From Pseudomonas linyingensis (GTDB lineage Bacteria; Pseudomonadota; Gammaproteobacteria; Pseudomonadales; Pseudomonadaceae), in the NCBI RefSeq assembly GCF_900109175.1, contig NZ_FNZE01000006.1, forward strand, positions 62,001 through 126,000: a stretch of DNA of 64,000 nucleotides, given 5' to 3'. Below, piece by piece: positions 17,978-27,404 of this stretch (within the stretch, counting starts at the first letter, position 1; each line of letters starts with the position of its first letter). A program made the position numbers and the translations under genes. The notes beneath the pieces are model-generated. The model did no database searches. It was given only the letters and a program-made list of their open reading frames with translations, and had not been told where the DNA came from.

Positions 17978-20900
17978 ATGGCCTTTTTCAGCGCAGCGGA
18001 CCGGGACGAGTTCCACCGCCAGCTGCAGGTGTTGCTCGAGCGCCAGGTCGGCGAAGCAGGCCTGGCGCAGGTGGCGTTGTTCGCCCGGCAGTTCTTCGCC
18101 AGCGTGGCGCTCGACGAGCTGGGCGAGCGACGCCTGGCCGATCTGGCCGGTTGCTGCCTGTCGGCCTGGCGTATGCTCGGGCGCTTCGATCCGGACGTCG
18201 CCCAGGTGCATCTGTTCAGCCCCGACTACGAGCGCGATGGCTGGCAGTCGCCGCACAGCGTGCTGCAGGTGCTGCATGCCGACATGCCATTCCTGGTCGA
18301 CTCGCTGCAGCTGGAACTGCGCCGCCGCGGGCATACCATCCACAGCCTGCAGAGCTGTGTGCTCGGCCTGCGCCGCGACGCCCAGGGCGGCCTGCTCGAG
18401 CTGCTCGCGCCGGGGGCGCTGGACGAAACCGCCAGCCGCGAGGCGCTGATCAGCCTGGAGATCGACCGCTGCGCCAGTGCTGGCGAGCAGCACATGCTGG
18501 TCAAGGCGCTGCGCGAGGTGCTCGGCGAGGTGCGCCTGGCGGTGACCGACTTCGCGGCGATGCGCGCGCGGGTGGACGCGCTGCTGGCGACTCTGGAGTC
18601 GGCCTGCCTGGCGGCGCACGTCGAGGATTGTGCCGAGGTGCGCGGCTTCCTCGACTGGCTGCTGGATGACCACTTCACCTTCCTCGGCTACGAGGAGTTC
18701 CAGGTCGAGGCGCAGGCCGACGGCAGCGGGCTGATCGTCTACGACGAGGCCTCGCTGCTCGGACTGTCGCGGCGCCTGCGCCACGAGTTGCCGGCGGCGC
18801 AGCGCTGGGTATCGCCGCAGGCTTTGGCCTGGCTGCGCACGCCCTGTCTGCTGTCGTTCGCCAAGGCCGACCAGCCGGGGCGGGTGCATCGCGCGGCCTA
18901 CCCGGACTTCGTGTCTCTGCGCCAGTTCGACGCCGACGGCCAGTTGCTGCGCGAGTGCCGCTTCATGGGGCTGTACACCTCCGCGGTGTATACCGAGAGC
19001 GCGCGGTGCATTCCCTGCGTACGCGGCAAGGTGGACGAGGTGATCCAGCGCTCCGGATTCGATCCGCTCACCCACCTGGGGCGCAGCCTGCAGCAGGTGC
19101 TCGAGGTGCTGCCGCGCGACGATCTGTTCCAGACCCCGGTCGAGGATCTCTGCGCCACCGCGGTGGCCATAGTGCAGATCCAGGAGCGCAACCGACTGCG
19201 CCTGTTCCTGCGCCGCGATCCCTATGGGCACTTCTGCTACTGCCTGGTCTACGTGCCGCGCGAGATCTACTCCACCGAGACGCGCCTGCGGATCGAGCGG
19301 GTGCTGCGTCAGCGCCTGGCGGCCAGCGACTGCGAGTTCTGGACCTGGTTCTCCGAGTCGGTGCTGGCGCGGGTGCAGTTCATCCTGCGCGTCGATCCGC
19401 ATCAGCCCGTACAGGTCGACCCGCAGCGGCTCGAGCAGGAGGTGATCCAGGCCTGTCGCAGCTGGCAGGACGAATGCGCCAGCCTGGTGGTGGAAAGTTT
19501 CGGCGAGGCCCAGGGCACCGACCTGTTGGCCAGCTTCGCCGGCGGTTTTCCGGCGGGCTACCGCGAACGCTTCGAACCGCACCTGGCGGTGGTCGACCTG
19601 CGCCACCTGCTCAGCCTGTCGGCCGAGCGGCCGCTGGTGATGAGTTTCTACCAGCCGTCGCTGCAGCACGATGCGCTGCTGCACTGCAAGATCTACCACG
19701 CCGACGCCCCGCTGCCGCTGTCGGACCTGCTGCCGATCCTGGAGAACCTCGGCCTGCGGGTGTACGGCGAGTACCCGTTCCGCCTGCGCCGTCAGGACGG
19801 CCGCGAGTTCTGGATCCACGACTACAGCTTCACCTACGCCGAAGGCCTCAGCGTCGACCTGCAGCAGCTCAACGACACCCTGCAGGACGCCTTCATTCAC
19901 ATCGTCCGCGGCGCGGCGGAGAACGACGGCTTCAACCGCCTGGTGCTCAACGCCGGCCTGCCCTGGCGCGAGGCGGCGCTGCTGCGCGCCTACGGGCGCT
20001 ATCTCAAGCAGATCCGCCTGGGCTTCGATCTCGGCTACATCGCCGCGACCCTGAACAATCATGCGCACATCACCCGCGAACTGGTGCGCCTGTTCAAGAC
20101 CCGCTTCTACCTGGCGCGCAAGCTGTCCGCCGAGGAGCTGGCGGACAAGCAGCAGCGTCTGGAGCAGGCCATCCTCGGCGCGCTGGAGCAGGTCCAGGTG
20201 CTCAACGAGGACCGCATCCTGCGCCGCTACCTGGAGCTGATCCGTGCCACCCTGCGCAGCAACTTCTACCAGAACGCCGCCGACGGCGGTGCCAAGGACT
20301 ACTTCAGCTTCAAGCTCGATCCGCAGCAGATCGCCGAGATGCCGCGGCCGGTGCCGCGCTACGAGATCTTCGTCTACTCGCCGCGGGTCGAGGGCGTGCA
20401 TCTGCGCGGCGGCAAGGTCGCGCGCGGCGGCCTGCGCTGGTCGGACCGCGAGGAGGACTACCGCACCGAGGTGCTCGGCCTGGTCAAGGCCCAGCAGGTG
20501 AAGAACGCGGTGATCGTGCCGGTCGGCGCCAAGGGCGGCTTCGTGCCGCGGCGCCTGCCGGCCGGCGGTACCCGCGACGAGATCCAGGCCGAGGCCATCG
20601 CCTGCTACCGCCTGTTCATCAGCGGCCTGCTGGATCTGACCGACAACCTCAAGGAGGGCCGGGTGGTGCCGCCGGCGCAGGTGGTGCGCCACGACGAGGA
20701 CGATCCCTACCTGGTGGTGGCGGCGGACAAGGGTACCGCCAGCTTCTCCGACATCGCCAATGCGCTGTCCGCCGACTACGACTTCTGGCTCGGCGATGCC
20801 TTCGCCTCCGGCGGCTCGGCCGGCTACGACCACAAGGGCATGGGCATCACCGCGCGCGGCGCCTGGGTCGGCGTGCAGCGGCATTTCCGCGAGCGCGGCG

Positions 20901-22843
20901 TCGACGTGCAGCAGGAGCCGATCAGCGTGGTCGGCATCGGCGACATGGCCGGCGACGTGTTCGGCAACGGCCTGCTGCGCTCGGAACAGCTGCTGCTGGT
21001 CGGCGCCTTCAACCACCAGCACATCTTCCTCGACCCCGATCCCGACCCGGCGGCGAGCTTCGCCGAGCGCCAGCGGCTGTTCGCGTTGCCGCGCTCGAGC
21101 TGGGCGGACTACGACGCCGCGTTGATCTCGCCCGGGGGCGGGGTGTTCCCGCGCAGCGCCAAGAGCATCGAGATCAGTCCCGAAGTGCGTGCGCGGCTGG
21201 CCATCGACGCCGAGCGGCTGGCGCCCAACGAGCTGATCAGCGCACTGCTGCGCGCGCCGGTGGACCTGCTGTGGAACGGCGGCATCGGCACCTACGTCAA
21301 GTCCAGCCGCGAGAGCCACATGGAGGTCGGCGACAAGGCCAACGACGGCCTGCGCGTCGACGGGCGCGAGCTGCGCTGCAAGGTGGTGGGCGAGGGCGGC
21401 AACCTCGGCCTGACCCCGCTCGGCCGCGTCGAGTACTGCCTGCACGGCGGTGCCTGCAACACCGACTTCATCGACAATGCCGGCGGGGTGACCTGCTCCG
21501 ACCACGAGGTCAACATCAAGATCCTCCTCGGCGAGGTGATGCGCGCCGGCGAGCTGACCCTCCAGCAGCGCAACGCGCTGCTGCGCGAGATGACCGAGGC
21601 GGTGGCGACGCTGGTGCTGACCACCAGCTATCGGCAGGCCCAGGCGCTGTCGCTGGCGCAGCGGCATACCCGCGGCCGGCTCGGCGAGTACCGCCGGCTG
21701 ATGGCGGATCTGGAGAGCCGCGGCCGGCTCGATCGCGCCCTGGAGTTTCTCCCTGCCGATGACGAACTGAACGCGCGGGGCGCCCAGGGCCAGGCGCTGA
21801 CCCGCCCGGAGCTGGCGCTGCTGCTGTCCTACAGCAAGTTCGACCTCAAGGAATCGCTGCTGCATTCGCCGCTGGTGGACGACGCCTACCTGTGCGAGGA
21901 ACTCCACGACGCCTTCCCGCCGCTGCTGGTGCAGCGCTTCGCCGCCGCTCTGGAGCATCACCGCCTGCGCCGCGAGATCGTCAGCACGCGCATCGCCAAC
22001 GATCTGGTCGACCACATGGGGGTGACCTTCGTTCAGCGCCTCAACGAGTCCACCGGCCTGTCGGCGGCGCACATCGCCGGCGGCTGGGTGGTGGTGCGCG
22101 ACCTGTTCGACCTGCCGAACTACTGGCAGCAGATCGAGGCGCTCGACTACCGGGTGGATGCCGAGCTGCAGCTGGGGCTGATGGAGGAGCTGATGCGCCT
22201 GGGCCGGCGCGCCACCCGCTGGCTGCTGCGCAACCGGCGTACCGAGCTGGACCTGGCGCGCGACGTCGAGCACTTCGCGCCCTGCGTCAGCGAGCTGACC
22301 GCGAACCTCGAGGAGCTGCTCGAAGGCCCGGCCCGCGAGGCCTGCCAGTTGCGCCGCGAGGAACTGGCGGAGGCCGGCGTGCCGGCCGAGCTGGCCCGGC
22401 GGCTGGCCGGCTGCAGCCACCTGTACACCCTGCTGCCGATCATCGAGGCGGCCGATGTCACCGGGCAGCCGCCGATGCGGGTGGCCGCCTGCTACTTCGG
22501 CATCGGCGCCGAACTGGAGCTGGGCTGGTACCTGCAGCAGCTCAACGCCCTGCCGGTGGAGAACAACTGGCAGGCGCTGGCCCGCGAATCGCTGCGCGAC
22601 GACCTCGACTGGCAGCAGCGGGCGATCACCATCGCGGTGCTGCAGATGGCCGAGGGACCGCTGGAAATCGACAATCGGCTGACCCTGTGGCTGGCCCAGA
22701 ACCAGCCGCTGGTGGCGCGCTGGCGCAACCTGCTCGCCGAGCTGCGCGCCGCCAGTGGCAGCGACTACGCGGTGTACGCGGTGGCCAACCGCGAGCTGCA
22801 GGATCTGGCGCAGAGTGCCCAGCGCGGTGTGTGCACTCCGTGA
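17978..22843 (+). CDS. gdhB: NAD-specific glutamate dehydrogenase, large (180-kDa) type
   Basis: A 1621-residue enzyme that oxidatively deaminates glutamate to 2-oxoglutarate with NAD, feeding arginine- and glutamate-derived carbon into the TCA cycle. The length is typical of the GDH-180 class. N-terminal ACT-like regions precede the catalytic core around residues 800-1270, with the segments GGKVARGGLRWSDREEDYRT, GAKGGFVPRRLP, DPYLVVAADKGTA and VVGEGGNLGLTP. The ATG at 17978 (MAFFSAADRDEF) has GGAG upstream; an in-frame ATG two codons earlier is less likely. It diverges from the MoxR operon as in P. aeruginosa. In P. aeruginosa this enzyme is allosterically activated by arginine. Confidence 0.95.
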   Translation: MAFFSAADRDEFHRQLQVLLERQVGEAGLAQVALFARQFFASVALDELGERRLADLAGCCLSAWRMLGRFDPDVAQVHLFSPDYERDGWQSPHSVLQVLHADMPFLVDSLQLELRRRGHTIHSLQSCVLGLRRDAQGGLLELLAPGALDETASREALISLEIDRCASAGEQHMLVKALREVLGEVRLAVTDFAAMRARVDALLATLESACLAAHVEDCAEVRGFLDWLLDDHFTFLGYEEFQVEAQADGSGLIVYDEASLLGLSRRLRHELPAAQRWVSPQALAWLRTPCLLSFAKADQPGRVHRAAYPDFVSLRQFDADGQLLRECRFMGLYTSAVYTESARCIPCVRGKVDEVIQRSGFDPLTHLGRSLQQVLEVLPRDDLFQTPVEDLCATAVAIVQIQERNRLRLFLRRDPYGHFCYCLVYVPREIYSTETRLRIERVLRQRLAASDCEFWTWFSESVLARVQFILRVDPHQPVQVDPQRLEQEVIQACRSWQDECASLVVESFGEAQGTDLLASFAGGFPAGYRERFEPHLAVVDLRHLLSLSAERPLVMSFYQPSLQHDALLHCKIYHADAPLPLSDLLPILENLGLRVYGEYPFRLRRQDGREFWIHDYSFTYAEGLSVDLQQLNDTLQDAFIHIVRGAAENDGFNRLVLNAGLPWREAALLRAYGRYLKQIRLGFDLGYIAATLNNHAHITRELVRLFKTRFYLARKLSAEELADKQQRLEQAILGALEQVQVLNEDRILRRYLELIRATLRSNFYQNAADGGAKDYFSFKLDPQQIAEMPRPVPRYEIFVYSPRVEGVHLRGGKVARGGLRWSDREEDYRTEVLGLVKAQQVKNAVIVPVGAKGGFVPRRLPAGGTRDEIQAEAIACYRLFISGLLDLTDNLKEGRVVPPAQVVRHDEDDPYLVVAADKGTASFSDIANALSADYDFWLGDAFASGGSAGYDHKGMGITARGAWVGVQRHFRERGVDVQQEPISVVGIGDMAGDVFGNGLLRSEQLLLVGAFNHQHIFLDPDPDPAASFAERQRLFALPRSSWADYDAALISPGGGVFPRSAKSIEISPEVRARLAIDAERLAPNELISALLRAPVDLLWNGGIGTYVKSSRESHMEVGDKANDGLRVDGRELRCKVVGEGGNLGLTPLGRVEYCLHGGACNTDFIDNAGGVTCSDHEVNIKILLGEVMRAGELTLQQRNALLREMTEAVATLVLTTSYRQAQALSLAQRHTRGRLGEYRRLMADLESRGRLDRALEFLPADDELNARGAQGQALTRPELALLLSYSKFDLKESLLHSPLVDDAYLCEELHDAFPPLLVQRFAAALEHHRLRREIVSTRIANDLVDHMGVTFVQRLNESTGLSAAHIAGGWVVVRDLFDLPNYWQQIEALDYRVDAELQLGLMEELMRLGRRATRWLLRNRRTELDLARDVEHFAPCVSELTANLEELLEGPAREACQLRREELAEAGVPAELARRLAGCSHLYTLLPIIEAADVTGQPPMRVAACYFGIGAELELGWYLQQLNALPVENNWQALARESLRDDLDWQQRAITIAVLQMAEGPLEIDNRLTLWLAQNQPLVARWRNLLAELRAASGSDYAVYAVANRELQDLAQSAQRGVCTP

Positions 22844-22852
22844 CGGCGCTTG

Positions 22853-22878
22853 AAATTCTGCACGAGTGGTGAGAATTT
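22853..22878. repeat. imperfect dyad between gdhB and the glutamine-synthetase-like gene
   Basis: AAATTCTGCAC and GTGAGAATTT pair around GAGTG with a single bulged G. It is AT-richer than its surroundings and lies ten bases after the gdhB stop. It could be an operator for the downstream gene or a weak terminator. Confidence 0.45.
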
Positions 22879-22941
22879 TGTACGCCTGCGTTGGGCAGCC
22901 GGCCTGCGGCGTGGCGCGGGTCGGCCCATGAAAGGATTGCG

Positions 22942-24288
22942 ATGATGAAAAGCCCGGAAGAGTTGCTGCTGTTCGCCGAACGGTTGGCGGCGGTCGAGGA
23001 GATCGAGTGCGTGACGCCGGACCTCAACGGCATCCCGCGTGGCAAGACGATGACGGTCGAGGGCTTCCTCTCCGGGCGCCGCCTGCAGCTGGCGCGCGGC
23101 GTGCTGCTGCAGTGCCTGATGGGCGGCTATCCGCCGGCGAGCTTCTACGGCGGCGACGACGGCGACCTGGCCTTGCACGCCGATCCGCAACAGGTGCACA
23201 TCCTGCCGTGGAGCGAGCCGCCGCGCGCGCTGGCCATCTGCGATGCGCTGGAGGTCGACGGCCGGCCCTGCGGGCTGTCCACCCGCGGCCTGTTGCGCCG
23301 GGTGCTGGCCGACTACGCGGCGCTGGGGATCACTCCGGTGGTGGCCACCGAGGTGGAGTTCTTCATCTTCGCCCCCAATCCCGACCCGCGCGAACCCTTC
23401 CTGCCACCGCTGGGCCTGGACGGGCGCCGCGAAGTCGGTGCCTCGGCCTTCACCGTGGCTTCCAGCAACGGCCTGCGGCCGTTCTTCGCCGAGGTCTACC
23501 GCTGCATGGCGGCGCTCGGCCTGCCGCGCGACACCTTCATGCACGAGATGGGCGTCAGCCAGTTCGAGATCAACTTCCCCCACGGCGATGCCCTGCAGCT
23601 GGCCGACCAGACCTTCCTGTTCAAGCACCTGCTGCACGAGGTGGCGCTCCAGCACGGGCTGATCGCGGTGTGCATGGCCAAGCCGCTCGGCGGCGTGCCG
23701 GGCAGCTCGATGCACATCCACCAGAGCTTGGTCGACGCGTCCGGGCGCAACCTGTTCAGCGCTGCCGACGGCGAGGCGACGCCGGCCTTCGCCCAGTTCA
23801 TCGGCGGCCTGCAGGCGGGACTAGCCGAGCTGACCCTGCTGCTGGCGCCGAACGTCAACTCCTACCATCGCCTGGCCCATCCCTACGCCTCGCCGAACAA
23901 CGTCTGCTGGGCCTACGACAACCGCGCCGCCGGCCTGCGCATCCCGGCCAGCGGCCCGGAGGCGCGACGGGTGGAGAACCGTCTGCCGGGCGCCGACGCC
24001 AACCCCTACCTGGCCCTGGCCGCCAGCCTCGGCGCCGGCCTCTACGGCCTGGTGCGCGGCCTGCATCCGTCGCTGCCGGCGCGCGGCGAATTCCAGGTGC
24101 CGGACGCCCTGCGCCTGCCCAGCAGCATGAACGAGGCGCTGCATCGCCTGCAGCGCAGCAGCCTGGCCCGCGAGCTGTTCGGCGACGAGTTCGTCGACGG
24201 CTACCTGGCCAGCAAGGCGCTGGAGCTGGCCAGCTTCCTCGAGGAGATCACCCCCTGGGAGCGGCGCGTGCTGGCGCCGCAGTTGTGA
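22942..24288 (+). CDS. glutamine-synthetase-family protein (gamma-glutamyl-amine ligase type)
   Basis: A 448-residue cytoplasmic ligase of the glutamine synthetase superfamily (GSIII/PuuA-PauA-like branch rather than GlnA). Catalytic-core landmarks are VATEVEFFIF near residue 135, MHEMGVSQFEINF near 195, GSSMHIHQSL near 255 and the ATP/glutamate segment NVCWAYDNRAAGLRIP near 328. AAAGGA lies five bases before the ATG at 22942. It follows gdhB by 98 bases with a hairpin between. Relatives glutamylate putrescine, other polyamines or ethanolamine; next to glutamate dehydrogenase a catabolic role is plausible but unproven. Confidence 0.85.
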   Translation: MMKSPEELLLFAERLAAVEEIECVTPDLNGIPRGKTMTVEGFLSGRRLQLARGVLLQCLMGGYPPASFYGGDDGDLALHADPQQVHILPWSEPPRALAICDALEVDGRPCGLSTRGLLRRVLADYAALGITPVVATEVEFFIFAPNPDPREPFLPPLGLDGRREVGASAFTVASSNGLRPFFAEVYRCMAALGLPRDTFMHEMGVSQFEINFPHGDALQLADQTFLFKHLLHEVALQHGLIAVCMAKPLGGVPGSSMHIHQSLVDASGRNLFSAADGEATPAFAQFIGGLQAGLAELTLLLAPNVNSYHRLAHPYASPNNVCWAYDNRAAGLRIPASGPEARRVENRLPGADANPYLALAASLGAGLYGLVRGLHPSLPARGEFQVPDALRLPSSMNEALHRLQRSSLARELFGDEFVDGYLASKALELASFLEEITPWERRVLAPQL

Positions 24289-24411
24289 ACCGACGCGGCT
24301 GACGCCGGTCGGAACCAGACCCGGACTGTCGCGCGAGGCCTGCGGGGGAGCCACGGATCACCGGCCTGAGGGCCGAACCGCCGGCACTGGCCGGCTGCCT
24401 CTGGAGGATGC

Positions 24412-25767
24412 ATGCCCCGTTCGATGTTCGCTTTCCCCTCGCTGTACACCGCCACCCTGCTGATGCTGCTCGGCTCCGGCCTGCTGACCACCTACCTGGC
24501 CCTGCGTCTGGCCGCCGCGGGCGCGGCCAGTCAGGCCGGCTGGCTGATGGCCGCCCACTACGCCGGGCTGGTGCTGGGCGGCAAGTTCGGTCATCGGCTG
24601 ATCGCCCAGGTCGGCCACGTGCGCGCCTATGTCGCCGCCGGCGGGGTGGTGACCGCCGCGGTGATCGCCCATGGTCTGTTCGAGTGGATCGGCGCCTGGC
24701 TGCCGCTGCGCTTTCTCATCGGTCTGAGCATGATGTGCCAGTTCATGGTGGTGGAGAGCTGGCTCAACGAGCAGGCCGAGCCGCGCAAGCGCGGCCGGGT
24801 GTTCTCGATCTACATGACGGCCAGCTACCTGGGCCTTGCGCTCGGTCAACTGGTGCTGGTGCTGCGCCCCGGCCTCGGTCTGGAACCGCTGCTGATGGTG
24901 GCGCTGTGCTTCGCGCTGTGCCTGGTGCCGGTGGCGACCACCCGCAGCATCCACCCCGCGCCGCTCACGCCGGCGCCGCTGGAGCCGCTCTTCTTCCTGC
25001 GGCGAGTGCCGCAGTCGCTGACCACGGTGGCCATGGCCGGCCTGGCGATCGGCGCCTTCTACGGTCTCGGGCCGATCTACGCCCAGGCCCAGGGGCTGGA
25101 TACCCGCGAGGTCGGTCTGTTCATGACCACCTGCGTGTTCGCCGGCCTGGTGGTGCAGGCACCGCTCGGTAGGCTGTCCGACCGCTTCGACCGCAGCCTG
25201 CTGATCCGCCTGATCGCCGTGGCCCTGGTGCTCACCGTGCTGCCGCTGGGCCTGCTGCCGCGGCCACCGCTGCCGATGATGCTGGCCGTGGGTTTTGTCG
25301 TCAGTCTGCTGCTGTTCGCCCTCTATCCGCTGGCCGTGGCGCTGTCCAACGACCACGTCGAGCAGGAGCGCCGCGTCGCCCTGTCGGCGATGCTGCTGGT
25401 GGTGTTCGGCGTCGGCGCCTGCATCGGTCCGCTGGTTGCCGGCGAGCTGATGAACCGGGGGGTGCCGCGGCTGCTGTACCTGTTCATCGGCGCCTGCGCG
25501 CTGGTGCTGGTGTGGCGGGTGCGCCCGCAGGACGTGCGCGGCCTGCACCGGGTCGACGAGGCACCGCTCGGCCACGTCGCCGTGCCGGTGGCGATGGCCG
25601 GCTCGCCGTTGTCGGTGGCCCTCGATCCGCGCGTCGACGAGGCGGTGGTGCAGGAGCAGATGCAGGGCGAGGCCCAGCCGGCGGCCGAGCCGCCACCGGA
25701 ATCTGACGCCGACGGCGCATCGCCGGCTGCGCCCGTCGCGGCTGACGGAACACGAGGCCCGGAATAG
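24412..25767 (+). CDS. major facilitator superfamily transporter (YcaD-like)
   Basis: A 451-residue inner-membrane protein with about 12 hydrophobic helices. The family loop after TM2 reads GGKFGHRLIAQVGHVRAY and the loop between TM8 and TM9 reads PLGRLSDRFDRSLLIRL. The C-terminal 60 residues are hydrophilic and Ala/Pro/Glu-rich. The ATG has GGAGG a few bases upstream. Its substrate cannot be predicted. It lies between the glutamine-synthetase-like gene and fleQ, with no terminator seen on either side. Confidence 0.85.
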   Translation: MPRSMFAFPSLYTATLLMLLGSGLLTTYLALRLAAAGAASQAGWLMAAHYAGLVLGGKFGHRLIAQVGHVRAYVAAGGVVTAAVIAHGLFEWIGAWLPLRFLIGLSMMCQFMVVESWLNEQAEPRKRGRVFSIYMTASYLGLALGQLVLVLRPGLGLEPLLMVALCFALCLVPVATTRSIHPAPLTPAPLEPLFFLRRVPQSLTTVAMAGLAIGAFYGLGPIYAQAQGLDTREVGLFMTTCVFAGLVVQAPLGRLSDRFDRSLLIRLIAVALVLTVLPLGLLPRPPLPMMLAVGFVVSLLLFALYPLAVALSNDHVEQERRVALSAMLLVVFGVGACIGPLVAGELMNRGVPRLLYLFIGACALVLVWRVRPQDVRGLHRVDEAPLGHVAVPVAMAGSPLSVALDPRVDEAVVQEQMQGEAQPAAEPPPESDADGASPAAPVAADGTRGPE

Positions 25768-25816
25768 AGCGAGTTCGCAAGAATGGCAGCGGCAAGGCGA
25801 AAAACATGTCATAAAA

Positions 25817-25845
25817 TTGACTGACGCCAGCCTTTTGGCTTTACT
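25817..25845 (+). promoter_or_regulatory. sigma-70-type promoter for fleQ
   Basis: TTGACT at 25817-25822 and TTTACT at 25840-25845, separated by exactly 17 bases, about 90 bases before the fleQ ATG. P. aeruginosa fleQ is also transcribed from a sigma-70 promoter. Confidence 0.55.
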
Positions 25846-25931
25846 GCGTGCACTCTTCGAGTGCACCTGCCGAACGCCGTGAACAAGACGCGCCCCGGCA
25901 GCCTCTCCAGCCAGTCTCAAGCCGAGCAATC

Positions 25932-27404
25932 ATGTGGCGTGAATCCCGAATCCTGCTGATCGACGACAACCTGCAACGCCGCCATGACCTGGCGGTAATC
26001 CTGGATTTTCTCGGCGAGCCATGCAGCAGCTGCAGCAGCAGCGACTGCGCCGCCGTGCTGGCCCCGCTGGAGTCCCATCAGCTGTCCTGCGTGCTGCTCG
26101 GCCAGGTCGACAGCAAGGGCGGCGCCCCGCGCCTGCTCAAGCAGCTGGGCGCGCCGACGGAGAATCTGCCGCTGCTGCTGATCGGCGAGCAGGCCACGGC
26201 CGACTGGCCGGAAGCGTTGCGCCGCCGCGTGCTGGCGCGCCTCGACATGCCGCCGAGCTACAACCAGCTGCTCGACTCGCTGCATCGCGCCCAGGTCTAC
26301 CAGCAGGTGTTCGACGTCGCCCGCGAGCGGGGGTTGCAGCGCGAATCCAACCTGTTCCGCAGCCTGGTCGGCACCAGTCGGGTGATCCAGCAGGTGCGCC
26401 AGCAGATGCAGCAGGTGGCCGGCACCGAGGTCGGCGTGCTGCTGCTCGGCGAGTCCGGCACCGGCAAGGAGGTGGTGGCGCGCAACCTGCATTACCACTC
26501 CGGTCGCCGCGAGTTCCCGTTCGTGCCGTTCAGCTGCACGGCGATCGCTCCCGAGCTGGTGGAGAGCGAGCTGTTCGGCTACGAGCCCGGCGCCTTCGTT
26601 GGCGCCATCTCCAGCCACAAGGGGCGCCTCGAACTGGCGGCGGGGGGCACGCTGTACATCGACGAGGTGGCCGACCTGCCGGCGGACCTGCAGGTGCGTC
26701 TGCTGCGGGTGCTGCAGGAGGGCCGCTTCAAGCGTCTCGGCAGCGAGGAAGAGCATCCGATCGACGTGCGGGTGATCGCGGCCAGTCGGCACGACCTGGA
26801 GCAGCGCGTGGCCGAGGGCAGCCTGCGCGACGATCTCTACTACAGCCTCAACCAGTTTTCCATCGAGCTGCCGCCGCTGCGCGAGCGGGTCGAAGACATC
26901 CCGCTGCTGATCAACGAGCTGATCGCCCGCCTGGAACATGAGAAGCGCGGCTCGATCCGCTTCAGTTCGGCGGCCTTGATGTCGCTGTGTCGCCACGACT
27001 GGCGCGGCAACGTGCGCGAGCTGGCCAATCTGGTCGAGCGCCTGGCGATCATGCATCCCTACGGGGTGATCGGCGTCGCCGAGCTGCCGAAGAAGTTTCG
27101 CCATATCGACGACGAGACAGCGCGCCAGAGCGACGGCTCGTATGGCGAGGCCGCCGAATCGCGGGGGCTGGCGGAAGGCAGCCTGCCGGGGCTGGATGCG
27201 CCGGCGCTGCTGCCGGTCGGTGGCCTGGATCTCAAGGACTACCTGAACAGCCTCGAGCGTTCGCTGATCCAGCAGGCGCTGGATGATGCCGGCGGGGTGG
27301 TGGCGCGCGCCGCCGAGCACCTGCGGGTGCGGCGTACCACGCTGGTGGAGAAGATGCGCAAATACGGCATGGGCCGGCGCGACGACGAGGAAGGGGAACT
27401 CTAG
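25932..27404 (+). CDS. fleQ: FleQ, cyclic-di-GMP-responsive regulator with altered sigma-54 motif
   Basis: A 490-residue enhancer-binding-type regulator, the same length as P. aeruginosa FleQ. Domains: N-terminal FleQ receiver-like domain (1-120), AAA+ domain (about 140-375), Fis-type helix-turn-helix at the C terminus ([20 protein letters not shown]). Walker A GESGTGKE is at 173-180. LFRS at 141-144 and R184-N185, which contact cyclic-di-GMP in the P. aeruginosa protein, are present. The sigma-54-contacting GAFTGA loop reads GAFVGA at 220-225 and the second Arg of the R-finger region is Ser305 (YYSLN), so sigma-54 activation is doubtful. Start ATG 25932 begins [12 protein letters not shown] as in FleQ; the longer frame from 25848 is not conserved. 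fleN overlaps its stop. Confidence 0.92.
   Translation: MWRESRILLIDDNLQRRHDLAVILDFLGEPCSSCSSSDCAAVLAPLESHQLSCVLLGQVDSKGGAPRLLKQLGAPTENLPLLLIGEQATADWPEALRRRVLARLDMPPSYNQLLDSLHRAQVYQQVFDVARERGLQRESNLFRSLVGTSRVIQQVRQQMQQVAGTEVGVLLLGESGTGKEVVARNLHYHSGRREFPFVPFSCTAIAPELVESELFGYEPGAFVGAISSHKGRLELAAGGTLYIDEVADLPADLQVRLLRVLQEGRFKRLGSEEEHPIDVRVIAASRHDLEQRVAEGSLRDDLYYSLNQFSIELPPLRERVEDIPLLINELIARLEHEKRGSIRFSSAALMSLCRHDWRGNVRELANLVERLAIMHPYGVIGVAELPKKFRHIDDETARQSDGSYGEAAESRGLAEGSLPGLDAPALLPVGGLDLKDYLNSLERSLIQQALDDAGGVVARAAEHLRVRRTTLVEKMRKYGMGRRDDEEGEL

Noticed and set aside
17945-22420. A very long open frame antisense to gdhB (about 1490 codons)
   Set aside because: High GC and codon bias of the sense gene keep the opposite strand open; translation is low-complexity Gln/Ala/His-rich with no domain, and gdhB is unmistakable.
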